From the NCBI GenBank assembly GCA_007922225.1, contig ML679962.1:34765563-34829562 (forward strand): a stretch of 64,000 nucleotides of DNA, written 5' to 3'. The notes under the pieces were generated by a model. The model saw nothing but the letters and a program-made list of their open reading frames with translations, had not been told where the DNA came from and did no database searches. The translations under genes and the position numbers were made by a program. Positions 33,818 to 44,669 of the stretch are shown in pieces; position 1 is the first letter of the stretch, and each line of letters starts with the position of its first letter. The stretch is from Emydura subglobosa. Its lineage: Eukaryota; Chordata; Testudines; Chelidae.

Positions 33818-34046
33818 TAGTAGAACTGGTTGGAAACTGGAATTTCCATTCCACAGAAAATTCCGACACCTTGAACAATTTTTTTTGTTCCAAATCAGAA
33901 CGAAAAAGCTGAAATTTCAAAATTTCCCACAAAATGGAATTTCTGAAAATTTTTTATTCAGACGTTTCTTTCTGATAATGTCAAATCGTTTTGTTTTGAT
34001 AAGGTAAAAACGTTTCATTTAAATAATGTTGGAACATAATTTAATA
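33818..34046. repeat. Dispersed GAACTGGTTGGAAA repeat
   Basis: It begins AGAACTGGTTGGAAACTGG and consists of alternating GAAATTTC/TTCCAAAT-like words. Related copies at 47370-47625 and 50910-51245 show that the family has inverted ends (CTGGTTGAGAAAA at the left, GCAACCAGTTC at the right), so it is probably a MITE. Confidence 0.55.
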
Positions 34047-34049
34047 AAA

Positions 34050-34600
34050 GTAGGAACCTAAATACATAGCCTGGTTTTCATAGGCACTCCTATTGAAGGC
34101 AGCCAGAACCGGACTAAAAATATTGATCTCTGCCTATTAGTTTGTCCTTTCACAGTATCATATAGTCCACTGAGTCAGGACATGCTTAATAAAGAAAGAT
34201 GGTTTACTGAGACAACCAGGAAGTTGACTTAGCTTAATAATAGCAGAAAGATATTCTGTTTAACTGGGACAATTTTAGCACGCTTAATGGGGACACATTT
34301 CCTGAGTGCCAAGTGATTAAGTTGTGTTTGACTAAGTGGGAAAGAGATATGTCGTCTTCTCAGACAGATTTGCCCAGGAAAAGATGAAAAGAAGAAGAAA
34401 TACATTTGAAATAATGGTGATGCATGGTGACTATCATTTTTATTCTTGTACATTTATTCCCATGCAGTGTTTTTGCAGCTTTAAATCTTTCAAATCGTTT
34501 CTATTCTTAAGTGGCCTATGCTTTTGATTAAGATAGTTGAGATGAAGGGATAGCTATTTGTCTGTCTCAACTGAAAGTAGTCTCCTCTATAAGATATTTA
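34050..34600. other. Intergenic sequence, nothing recognised
   Basis: AT-rich, with no exon, repeat family or motif that I can defend. Confidence 0.35.
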
Positions 34601-34603
34601 AGG

Positions 34604-34806
34604 GTTTGTCTCCTTGGAGCAGCATATTACAGGGTTGTGATTTCTAAAGCACACTAACAAGGTGTGCACAGACTAGTCTGTGTAGACCCTATTAGTGAGC
34701 ATTGATGTAGTCAGCACTACAGTAAAGCACACCAGCAGGATCTACACAGACCAGTTAGTGAGCAACACATGGTGTGCTTTAGAAATCACACCCTTGTAGT
34801 GTCCAT
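34604..34806. mobile_element. Palindromic MITE
   Basis: GTGATTTCTAAAGCACACTA at 34637-34656 is matched in reverse complement by GGTGTGCTTTAGAAATCACA at 34771-34790. Internally CACAGACTAGTCTGTGTAGA is itself palindromic and GATCTACACAGACCAG mirrors it. This gives a long hairpin with no ORF, compatible with a non-autonomous DNA element. Confidence 0.7.
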
Positions 34807-34859
34807 TACCGGTCTGGGCAGATAGTCACCTAATGGTGTGTGAAGAGACTCAGGTCACG

Positions 34860-35660
34860 TTTAGTTTATTAGCCATTCATTACAAGACCCCAGTTCATCA
34901 AGGTATCTAAGCACTTGCCTAACTTTAAGCATGTCAGTCGTCCCATTGACTTCAAAGGGGCTATTTCTGTACTTAAAATTAGGTATCTCTTGGGAACCTT
35001 GATAAATTGGGACCGTCGTTTCTACACAACGTAATGAAGGCAGAAATACAAAAGTTGGCGCACTTGACTTTCCCAAAGTTCGGAGGTATTTGCACCAGGT
35101 GCTTCACTTCAGTCCCAGCTCACTTTGAAATTAGTCTTTTTTCCTAGTACTATAAATAAATATAGGACATAGCTTCCATAATTGTAACGTTTTGCAGGAT
35201 CTGGCATTTGCTGCTAGTTGAAGGCTAAGCTAACCATGCTTCAGTGGAGCATAAAATTGATTTCCTTTGGAACAAGCAAGGCATTGTAATAATAGGCAAA
35301 AACGTAAGTTGTGTTAACGGCTGTATTTTCACGTTATTGATTTATATTGTGCAACGTGATGTGAAGCCCTGATTTCAACTACACGGGCAGCTGTCACATC
35401 ACAATCACAATCTCAATAAAAAAACTGGTGTGATAACACCGCTGACCGCCATTAATCCTCACGAATCCCAGGGAGTATTTACATATGTAAGGTCCTGATG
35501 ATCCGGAGGCGCTGAGGTAAGGAGTGGGTCCCAAGTGTGTTATGTAAATCAAGGCTGCACTTGCCATGCACATCAGAAGTTTTTCAGCATGCTTGCTTTT
35601 CTGCTGAGGAGAATGTATGTAAATTGCTTACACTTAGCAGCTCCATATTGCAGCTATCAT
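34860..35660. other. Intergenic: old repeat (34885-35000) then unique, CNE-like sequence
   Basis: 34885-35000 (CAAGGTATCTAAGCACTTGC, CTAACTTTAAGCATG) is the same old dispersed repeat seen at 12960. 35440-35660 contains paired near-palindromic words TTTACATATGTAAGG and TGTATGTAAATTGC that look like homeodomain/POU sites. No gene is visible. Confidence 0.3.
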
Positions 35661-35704
35661 TTCTGAATGCACTACAACTTCCCTCTTCCTCACCCTTCTT
35701 CTCT

Positions 35705-36025
35705 TGAGTCAGGTAGGAGTGTACTGCTGGCAGAGCTACACTGGTATACTAGCACCAGCAAAGCACTCCAAGTGTGGACAAAGCTGATGCCAGAAAAACT
35801 GTGGTTTTGCCAATATATTATTCCAACCCCACCCCCACCCCTCCATACACACAAGTGAAACAAGCTATAAATTTAGTATAATAAGGTAAAACAAGGTAAA
35901 AATTTAGTATAATCTCCTTTAGGGGCTTTTGCCGACACAACTACATCAGTCAGTCACACCTCTTCACACTGACCGACAACAGCTATACCAGCAAACGTTG
36001 GTAATGTAGACCTCACCTTGGGCTC
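35705..36025. mobile_element. Probable MITE, partly palindromic
   Basis: The left part has CTGGCAGAGCTACACTGGTATACTAGC and CAAGTGTGGACAAAGC; the right part has CAGCTATACCAGCAAACGTTGG followed by TAATGTAGACCTCACC. The two halves are roughly complementary at the ends, with a TGTAGAC-type terminus as in the 17891-18084 and 47974-48230 elements. There is no ORF. Confidence 0.5.
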
Positions 36026-36106
36026 TTTAAGCTAAACATGATGTTCCAAATGAAAGAAAGCAAACACAGAGAGAGAGCCATGTTCCATGCTCGTACAAAG
36101 ATGGAG

Positions 36107-36760
36107 TGTAGGGTGCGCAAGATTATCGTAATGCGAGGACGGCCTAGCATAGCAAAACTAGGCCCGAAAACCCGCTGCAGGCTTTATGAGCAATGGTAGG
36201 CCTCTCAAGGGCCAGGCTTGGAAATACCCTTGGGATGAAAATAGAAGTAGGCTGACAACAAGACCAGAGCAGCAAGAAAGCTGCTGATCAGGTCAGCTTT
36301 AGCAATAAACAACTAACGTCAGCTTATTGCGGCTTGGTCCCTAGCGAACTGCCAATAGAATAACAGAGACTAAGTGTTAGGGACCAATCCCCAAGTGGAC
36401 TGAGATGTAACCAATGAGCTTATTGTTAGGATCGGGGAGGGGGTATTTTAGGACCCCCCAGGTGCACCCTGCCCTGAGGCTCTCCGTGGATCCGTCAAAG
36501 TGCTAGCGGATGCCCCGGGCAGGTCGGTTCCCTGGTTGCAATTCGCTTCATAGGGTGGAGAATGGGACTCCCCATCCTCTTTGTGGTAAGCGCCTGACTC
36601 CCAACTGTTAACAGCTTGCAATAGTTTAAGATTTGTAACTCTCATAGCTTAAAGTGCTGATTAAATAAACTGCTCGTGTGGGCACTTCCACGTCCGGCTG
36701 TTCCTCCTCTTCACTGAGATCTAAAAATATGAACCCTCCGTCTCGATGGAGCACACGGAA
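36107..36760 (+). mobile_element. Probable solo LTR of an endogenous retrovirus
   Basis: The segment begins TGTAGGGTGCGC and holds promoter-like features in LTR order: two CCAAT words (36344-36420 region), a TATA-like GGGTATTTTAGG at 36441-36452, and a polyadenylation signal AATAAA at 36664-36669 shortly before CTGCTCGTGTGG. The 7-base word GATGGAG occurs immediately before the TG start (36100-36106) and again at 36745-36751, which could be a target duplication, although the right end then lacks a canonical CA. A right edge at GATGGAGCACA (36755) is the alternative. No retroviral coding sequence is adjacent, so a solo LTR is most likely. Confidence 0.55.
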
Positions 36761-36769
36761 TAATGCAAG

Positions 36770-37565
36770 ATGTGTTACACGGAATGTGATCACAAAACAC
36801 AACCTTGAATATAAATATCAGTGTTCTCCAATTACACTGTTTTGATTCTTCTGAAGGAGTTTGCCTAGAAGAAGCATACGTTACACATCTATTAAGTGTT
36901 GATAGCAGTCTTAAATATATTTTAATACAATCTATTAAGACTAAACCTTGCTTTATAATTAGGCTTGGATGGATTAAATATTTATCAGTAAATGTTGGTG
37001 AACATTGATTTCACCGCACACACACAGATTGACAAAAATATTTCCATCAATAATAATTGAAATTTACAAATAGGCAAAGTAAGAAAAATGCTGCTAAAGA
37101 ATTTACTAGAGTTTGACTTAAGGATATTTACTTTTTATATATTGACATGTGATGTTGACAAACTGTAGTTTAATAGTCATAACGCTTTTATGATTCCAAT
37201 CTCCGTGTCTCCTGTCATTAAATAATTATTTTCTGACCCCTCCTACCGTCTGACATCCCCCCCACCATAATTTCCCACAGCTGTGAAAATTTAAATAAAT
37301 AAAAATGGGGGGAAATGTTTACAAATAAACACTGATATTAGCAATTGAAATTATGAAAAAATAACAACTGAATTCTGCCAAACCTATTTATAACATCTAA
37401 GACAGTGGTGAAATTTGTAAAGTACATTAATCGATATCTCTGACTTGGTTACTCAAGTTGGTTACAGATGTTACATGAGATCTTTCATCAAAAGCTTTGA
37501 TACTTATTTTTGATACTTCCTTAAATATGGTTAAGGATCATTTTTCCCTAAAGAGATTACACTAT
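36770..37565. other. AT-rich unique intergenic sequence
   Basis: No gene or known repeat. It includes words such as TGATTCCAATCTC and CATTAAATAATTATTTTC but nothing diagnostic. Confidence 0.35.
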
Positions 37566-37571
37566 GTCATT

Positions 37572-37790
37572 GCTTGAGAGGAAGTATAGTCCAGGAATTC
37601 GCATGAGAGCCTGACACTTGGGAGACCTGAGTTCAATTCTCTGGTCTGCCATAGATTTTCTGTTTGACCTTGGGTTAAGCCTCAATTCCCCATCTGTAAA
37701 ATGGGGACAATCGCACCTTATAGGGCATTGTGTGGCTAAATACATTAAAGATTCTGAGGTACTCAGATGTGATGGTAATGGGGCAATATA
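37572..37790 (+). repeat. MIR-like CORE-SINE, near full length
   Basis: The order is tRNA-like head (GGAGACCTGAGTTCAATTCT resembles a B-box-containing head), then CTGCCATAGATTTTCTG, TTGACCTTGGGTTAAGCC, and TCAATTCCCCATCTGTAAAA followed by TGGGGACAAT. This is the MIR/CORE-SINE order on the + strand. It is diverged, hence old. Confidence 0.75.
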
Positions 37791-37799
37791 AGTAGCTTA

Positions 37800-40685
37800 A
37801 TAGACTGTATTACATTTTTATTTTAAAATTTAAAACAATAAAATATGCATATCAACTGATTTCATTTAATCTTTTTTATATACTGTATAACTCCTTAATA
37901 AACATTAGCGTTAATTCCGCTGATTTATCGGATGATAGTGGAGTCTATATTGCATAATTTTCCCTAACATATGGGAGAGAGGAGATTCTGGGAAGGCGAG
38001 TTGGCTGAAGCACATAATGAAGTGTTGTAAGAGATTACTCTACAAGCCGATTATAAAAAACAGGCACATTTCTTCCACAAAATATATACAGTTGTCTGAA
38101 AATGGATTATAAATGCAATGGCAGACCATCCTTTATCATATAATATACAGACCATAAGATGAGGTTCCATCAAGATGGGGTCCTGGAATGTTTTAATATT
38201 GGCAATAAGTAACTAAACATTTTCTTCTGTGTTTCTAGACAACTAGAAATGAACTCAAGTTGCAAAACTTGAACCTTAGAATTTTGAACCTCCTAAAATT
38301 CTTGACAATTTGGATCTGCAAGTCTGCATGGAGATGGCATTTGTCATTCTGTAAGCCTACTGAATGTATGTCAATCGTGAAAAAGACACAAATAAATGCC
38401 CTTTAAAAACACTGCTGTATGCTAATATCATTTCTCCAACCCCCGCGATAACCCAACTGTAAATTGCACCTTTCTGGATCATTAATGCTGAATACCGTAG
38501 GGCTCTTTTATAAGAAGAGATCACCCTGAGTAGCCCACAAGAGTGCTTCAGCATGAAACAATTCAGGCTGCAACTTTATGTACCAGTATTAATCAGCTGG
38601 TTGGGAGCCAAAAAATGCAGGCAGTGAGATCTGTGTACTTATATGGACCAGAAATGTATGCTCCAAAGTACAAATATTCATTCTCCTTTGAGAACATGTT
38701 GGTGCCTAGACACAACGATGATGGGTGCTTTAGAAACACATTAGCTGACTGGCTACATTTTCTTTAAATACGGTGGATCCGATACGTGACTCTAGCCAAG
38801 GAGCAGACAGCTGGAGCTGGGGCTGGAAAGATGATATAAAGCTTACGTCATATTCCTTCGCTCCTAGACCATTAGCTGCTAACAGCCCAAGGAGGCAGGA
38901 ATAACAGGTGGAATTGTACAGCAGTGGCCAATCCTTGCCACACCCTTTTTTTCCAAGCCATGCTCCTACGCTGGTAGCAAAGAGGGTGGGGGGCGTGGGA
39001 TCCTCTGCATTAGCTCTATGCGTGATGCTCCCCATGCCGGAGGATGGCCAAAGCCTGCTGGCATCGTGGTGCAAAGCGACTGTACCCCAGGCTGACATCT
39101 AGCGCAATAGGTTTTAAGATGAGTCAAAAGGTGGTATTATTTTATAGCGCTCTGACATGTTGTTGTTTTTTTTGTATAAAGTAACCCAGATAAGCACGTG
39201 TACACTGATGACTTCTGACGCATTGCTAAAAAACATTTTACACAGCACAGGAAGCGTAATGGTTTACCTGCTGGGTTTAATTTTTAAAAAGGCAGAGATG
39301 CCTGGAAACACTGCCTTTTAGCCAAGCAAATTGCACAACGTGGGATTTCCAGAGGGAATTTTTTTTATGGGCGAATACTTTTCTGGCACCACTCAAGACA
39401 TAGGGCCATCCTGAGTTACAGGCGAGCACAGAGTCACTCCTTTAGAAATTAGGGCTCATCATCTGTCAACATTGGGCTATTTCATTTGCAAACTGATGGG
39501 AAACAATCCATGCTTATTGACTATGACGGGCATGTTTGTTTCGGTTTATCACTTTATCTCATCAACTCTATCCCTTTGCAAACCACTTAAGGGAGGCAAA
39601 GAATTTTGAAGAGTGACTCTCTTTATTTGCTGGTGCTAGTTTGTTACCAGGGCCAGGTGGTGAGCTGCTTTACATGCCCTGTAGAGCAGTAATGGGCACG
39701 AGGTGCTTTCTTACTTTCTGCCAGAGCTACATACATCACAGGCCACAATACAGGGAGCGAGTAGGATCTTGACTCTGTTCCCCTTTTTTCCCTACAACAT
39801 CTGAGCTGGCCTGGACGGGGCAGTAAGCTGTGCCAGGGAAAGGCTGGTACCAGATGGAACAGACTGGAGTGGGCAGAGGCTGAGCTCCAAGCCACAATTC
39901 TACCTCTGTGCTGCCACTTACTCAGAATACGTGTGGCATTCTCCACAACTGGGCCCAAATGCTTGCTCTGTGTTTCACAAATGGTTAAGGACTCCAGCCA
40001 TCCCCCTGCCCTCCCTTATTAATTGCACTTAGTTCTCTAGAAAGACAGTGTGTGAAATAAACGTTGGTGTTTACATACCATCTCTGGACCTTTATTAGAG
40101 CTAAACTCGATAATTCACTGCAGAACTGAGAATTCTTTAGTAACCATGAACTCTAGCCTACTAATTCTAGAGGGATGGCGTAGATGACTCTTTAGTTCTC
40201 CACTCTTCTATTTTTAACTGACTGTCCAGCTTGACTTTTATTTTTGAAGACTTTTTGTCATTCCTAAAATCATTAGCAAAGCCCATTAGCCTCTGTCCAG
40301 AATTTGAGGTGGTTTGGCTCTCACAACTGACCCAGAGAAAGCTTATTGAGCCAATGGACGGCCACACACAGTTCTCTTTCTGTGTAAGCATTCTGGGCAC
40401 TTCGTCAGTGTCCGCTTTTATATTAGGAACATTCAAAGGCAAGTAAAAAATTGACATTTTGGGAGGCAAAATTATATATTTTTGTTAAATTATGGCGCTT
40501 AAGTTGACAGACTCTTGGAGAGAGGGAATACAGCTCCTGAAACAATTCACAAAATTTCACCAAGGGTGTGACTGAGCAATCTTTCCCGACGCTGACAATC
40601 AGACTCATGCCAATAATTCTGTCTGGAATCTGCCATTTCAAAATCCTCACGTAGCTCACAGAATTTAGAGTCCACTTGGAGGGCA
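37800..40685. other. Intergenic sequence, no gene seen
   Basis: AT-rich and apparently unique in much of its length. ORFs of up to about 120 codons occur without domains. The G-run-containing patch 38980-39010 and the segment 39640-39960 are slightly GC-richer but show no exon structure. Confidence 0.4.
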
Positions 40686-40689
40686 ATTG

Positions 40690-41128
40690 TCATGCTGACA
40701 TTCCTCTACAAAATGATCAAGGGCCTGGAAAATCTCTCAGACGAAGAGAGATTGAAAAGCCAGGGATTGTTTACCTTGGAAAGGAGATGAAGAAGAGGGA
40801 ACATGATAAAAGTATCTAAAATACTGAATGTTCTAGAGCAGGGAGGTTGAGAGCTTTTGTCCTCTCTGTCTCATAACACAAGAACAAGAGGAGTTGTAGC
40901 TGGGTTGGTCCCAGAATATTCGAGAGACATGGGGGTGAGATAATCTCTTTTACTGGACCAACTTCTGTTGGTGAGAGAGACAAGCTTTCCACTACAGCCT
41001 GTCTCTCTCAAAACAGAAGTTGGTCCAATAATAGAGATTACCTCACCCGCATTGTCACGAGCACGAGGGGACAGGCAATAAAATTAAAAGGTGAGCAATT
41101 CAAATTGGAAAAAGGAAATGCTTCTTGA
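40690..41128 (+). mobile_element. CR1 LINE 3' fragment interrupted by a MITE
   Basis: The + strand translation shows the end of CR1 ORF2: IKGLENLSDEERLKSQGLFT, LERR, GNMIKVSKILNVLEQ and LSHNTRTR (40711-40890). This is followed after an insertion by GGACAGGCAATAAAATTAAA and TTCAAATTGGAAAAAGGAAA (41068-41120), the sequence that normally follows directly. The CR1 is truncated at both ends; a SINE begins at about 41129. Confidence 0.8.
40892..41062. mobile_element. Palindromic MITE (family A) nested in CR1
   Basis: The left half (GTTGTAGCTGGGTTGGTCCC, GGGTGAGATAATCTCTTTTA, CTGGACCAACTTCTGTTGGT, GAGAGAGACAAGC) is mirrored by the right half (CCTGTCTCTCTCAAAACAGA, AGTTGGTCCAATAATAGAG, ATTACCTCACCC). 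The element thus has very long inverted repeats and no ORF. It splits a CR1 3' end, proving it inserted after that CR1. Partial copies lie at 25388, 56500 and 59391. Confidence 0.8.
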
Positions 41129-41290
41129 CATATTCATATTATTATTATTAATTACTAGCACTATGGGATTGAATAGGAGCTCCCGTCATGGACCAGGGCC
41201 CCATTGTGCTCAGCGGTGTGCAAACCCAGAACAAAAGCCATTCCCTGCTTCTAAAAGCCTATAAAAGTGTAAGACAAAAGACAACAGATG
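41129..41290 (+). repeat. SINE-like repeat with (ATT)n
   Basis: An ATTATTATTATTAATTAC tract is followed by GCTCCCGTCATGGACCAGGG, CCCCATTGTGCTCAGCGGTG and CAAACCCAGAACAAAAGCC. This is the same family as 25110-25215 and 30500-30640, in the same orientation. It ends in an (ACAG)n run at about 41296-41310. Confidence 0.65.
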
Positions 41291-41334
41291 GATACAGACA
41301 GACAGACAGAGAGGGGAGTACAAGGAAACAATGA

Positions 41335-41720
41335 GACAATATTGGTCAACATGACGGCAGTGATCTTAGCACACCAGCAACCGAGCCATTGTCAAGTTTT
41401 TTGTGGGCGTCACAGCAAGGGAGAGTTTTAAGGAAACATTTAAAGGAGAACCACGAGGTAACGTTGTTGGGGTTTTTTTGGAGAGCTGCTGCCAACGATG
41501 GGAGAAAGCACAGAGGGGCTAGTTTGAAAATGTAACAAGTGGGTGAGGCTGGCATCACAGAGGCAGGAGTCAATGTCAACGAGAGATGATGGGTAGGGTG
41601 GGGACAGGCCATTAAGGGCATTGAAAACGCAGACAAGTAGCTTATGTATGAGACGATAGAGAAGATGGAGCCAATGGAGAGATACAAAGACGTGATTGGA
41701 TAATGATATTGATGCCAAGA
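41335..41720 (+). repeat. Dispersed repeat, possible L2/SINE-associated tail
   Basis: The words GGCATTGAAAACGCAGACAA, GATGGAGCCAATGGAGAG and CAGTGATCTTAGCACACCAG resemble a repeat that usually follows the 41129-type SINE in reptile DNA. Related segments are 46940-47200 and 58865-58960. Class is uncertain. Confidence 0.4.
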
Positions 41721-41734
41721 ATATCCAGTTACCA

Positions 41735-41962
41735 TTATTAAAGACAAGACATTTTGGAAGGAAGATTAAACATTGTGGCTCAGGGTTGAAGGCAATCTCT
41801 AAATTATTAGAGACTGGGATGAGACCTATGTGGGGGCAGATTATACCACATCTGCAAATTTCTTGAGCCTTCCTCTGAAGCATCTTGTGCTGGCCACTGT
41901 CTGTGACAGGATTCTGGACTAGATGGACCAGGAGTCTGATCCTGTCTGGCAAGTCCTATCTT
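41735..41962 (+). mobile_element. CR1 LINE 3' fragment
   Basis: AGACTGGGATGAGACCTATG, CAGATTATACCACATCTGC, GGATTCTGGACTAGATGGAC and GTCTGATCCTGTCTGGCAAG give the CR1 3' end in order on the + strand, ending near TCTTCCTAT. Confidence 0.8.
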
Positions 41963-41964
41963 CC

Positions 41965-44500
41965 TATATACTGGAATATCCCCAATGCACTGAAATACAG
42001 TTAATTAAGACTAACGTGGCTATGTGGGGTTGTAAGGCAAGGGACCGCCTAGTAAAAGCGTATTATGTCAAAAGGCAGATTTTATGGGAGAGAAAAATAT
42101 CTGTTCACATTCCCTTAGCTCCTCAGACCAAGTATGTTTTGTGTTTTTATGAAACTACAGATGCTTTATGCTACTGGGAGGAACTTTTCCAGCCAGCTCT
42201 GGTGTTCCCTGAAATTGGCTGCTCACTACAGCAAGTTATCAAGCGTTAGCTGAAATAGCTCCATGCCAGATATGCACAGCGCTGATCAATCCTGCTTAAC
42301 ATGTCACATGCCAATCGCTTTATTTATGGTGGAGTGGAAAGGGAATCTAGGAAGCAAAGAAAGAGAGTCTATGGCGCTCTGATAAAAAGCCTTTCCCTTC
42401 CTCCTCATCTTACTGCTTTTCTTTGATCTTTCTCTCCTTCCCACGCTTTCATGTTTTTCTGGCCTTTCTGCTGGGCAGTTGGGTTGAATGCTGATGAAGT
42501 AACAGTTGGTCCAACTCCAGGCATCGATTCTTTGAGTGCTGAACACTCAACCTACAGGTCCAGGTGTTGTATGGTCCAGAAAAAGTAGTTACACCCATGG
42601 TATTCTGGTGCTGCTTGTAGATCTCCAGGATACTGGATTTCAAACCATCCTTCTTTCACGAAGATTAATTGCAAGGCAAAAAAAAACCAAAAATCAGAAC
42701 CAGTTTATGCCCAAGTTTTGGTACTGACTGTCCCGACAACCTACTTCTGTGCTTCACCCAACACCACACCTGCACACACCCTACTTTGTGGGAACACTGA
42801 AACAGCCATCTGGCCTTCATTCAATTTGCTTTGCAGTTTGCGTTTTAGCTGTAAATCACATTTTCTCTCCCTTTCAGAATCCACGGTTGCTCTCTGCTTG
42901 TAATCGTTGGTTTGTTTCAACTAAAAGAAGCTTTTGATATAAAATTGTCATTTAAAATCGCCAAAGATGAAGAAAAGGATAAGACATAATTTTAAACCTT
43001 TCCACCATGGAGTCAAAGAAAAAGAAAAACCAAAACCAAGGAGCCTTTTCACCCTTTGTTTATTTATTTTTTCTTTACTACTTGCTCGATAATATTTGTG
43101 TCATTTTCTTTTGAGCTTTAGATATCAAGACTCAAACGAAAATAACACAAATCTTGATTTGGTCTTGGAAGGTAAAAAGCCTTTCAGTTCATCTTTGAAT
43201 AGTCCGATAAATCCCGTTAGCTTCTTCCACACCCTCAAAGTATTTGGATAACATAAAGCAATTGAATAAATACAAATGTATCTAAACACCTTATAAATTC
43301 CTACACAGGGCTGTTGTCTACATTACTCTTAACCCTAGTGAAACATTTCCCCAATCACTGATAAAATACAATACAGCTCCAGCACACCATTTTGATAATG
43401 GGTCTGGAAATTATCCATTCAATCGTTACTCAGGAATAAGTTAGAAAGATTGGTTTTCAGATAGGACCGAGAACCCCAGAATAATCCTCTGGAGTTGCTG
43501 TGGTGAGAATCCACAAACATTTTTGCCTTTGAAAAAGACTGTGGCTAAAATGTTCATGGTCACTGCCTATCTTCTGACCAATGAGTTCAAACAATATCTA
43601 GGGGAAAATCATGATAATTATCTTGAGAAATACAGAGGGGTTTTATAGATTTAGATGACTCAATGGAAAAAGTCAGCCTACAAGGAAAGAGACTGTTTAA
43701 CACTAACCAATCAGCCTGAGCTCTCAGGTATGCCTCAGAATGACTCCCCCTCCACCCCCCCAATCCCCAGCAAACTGCTCATCTAACATAATTTTCAGTC
43801 TAAATTCGACAGTAACTTTTTTTTACAAACAGGAAAAACAAAAAGAGACAAATGATGACCCCACTTTGCACTCACTTGTGTTTAGCCCTCAGCATTTTCA
43901 GTGCACTGCAAATTGTTAAAGATGACCTGGCAAAGGATTTTAAAATAAATTGGTCTTGTGCCCTTTTTAACTTCTTCCTGATGTATAAAATTAGCCTGAA
44001 AGGGTTTTTTTTTTTTTTAAAAAAGAGCATTGTTTTCCCCTGCTTGATTTTTGCCTTAGAAATATTAGGAATATAAAGTCTGGTCTTCTCTGCCTTGCTC
44101 ATTGGAGGATGAGGAGGGATAAGAGATGTTTGCAGTGAGTTCTTATCATATTAATTGAAGAGGTGGGGTTGTTGAATATTTAACAAAGGTTTGCTTTATC
44201 CAAAATGTTAATTAGGCATTGAAGTTAAACTGGTGTTAACAGCAATAAAAACAAACGGAAAGTTTAAAACAGCCTGTCTAAAGAAGTTCCTTTCCCTCTC
44301 AACAGCTCAGCTTTCATCCTCCTGACTCTTGTGCCATCACTGTTTCACTGCCTCTCCAATCCCCACAGCGTCCTCCATCCTAGACAAGAACTGAATATCT
44401 AAGCAGGAAAAAAAAACCCTTAAAATGAAAGATTTCAGGCCTTCTTTATTGACCATAAAGCAGTTTAAAAGGGCATGAGCCCAATTATTTTCCTTTGCAG
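41965..44500. other. AT-rich intergenic sequence with CNE-like segments
   Basis: No gene is seen. 44130-44290 contains a dense series of potential transcription-factor words: ATTAATTGAAGAGGTGG, GAATATTTAACAAAGG and AATGTTAATTAGGC. Poly-T/A tracts at 44010-44024 and 44406-44416 are simple sequence. Confidence 0.35.
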
Positions 44501-44534
44501 TGCTCCTTTCACTGATGCTCGCCGTACCCTGGAG

Positions 44535-44665
44535 ATGGATATTATTATCTCCATTTTACAGATAGAGACACTGAGGTAGAGAGGTTAAATAGTGTAGGAA
44601 ATCTGCAGCAAAGTTGGGATCCCAAGGGTCCCTTGCTCCAAGCCTAATGATAAATCCACACACCC
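44535..44665 (-). repeat. MIR-like CORE-SINE, antisense
   Basis: GATATTATTATCTCCATTTT, ACAGATAGAGACACTGAGGT and AGAGAGGTTAAATAG are the reverse complement of the CORE-SINE central and tail region. Confidence 0.65.
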
Positions 44666-44669
44666 AAGC

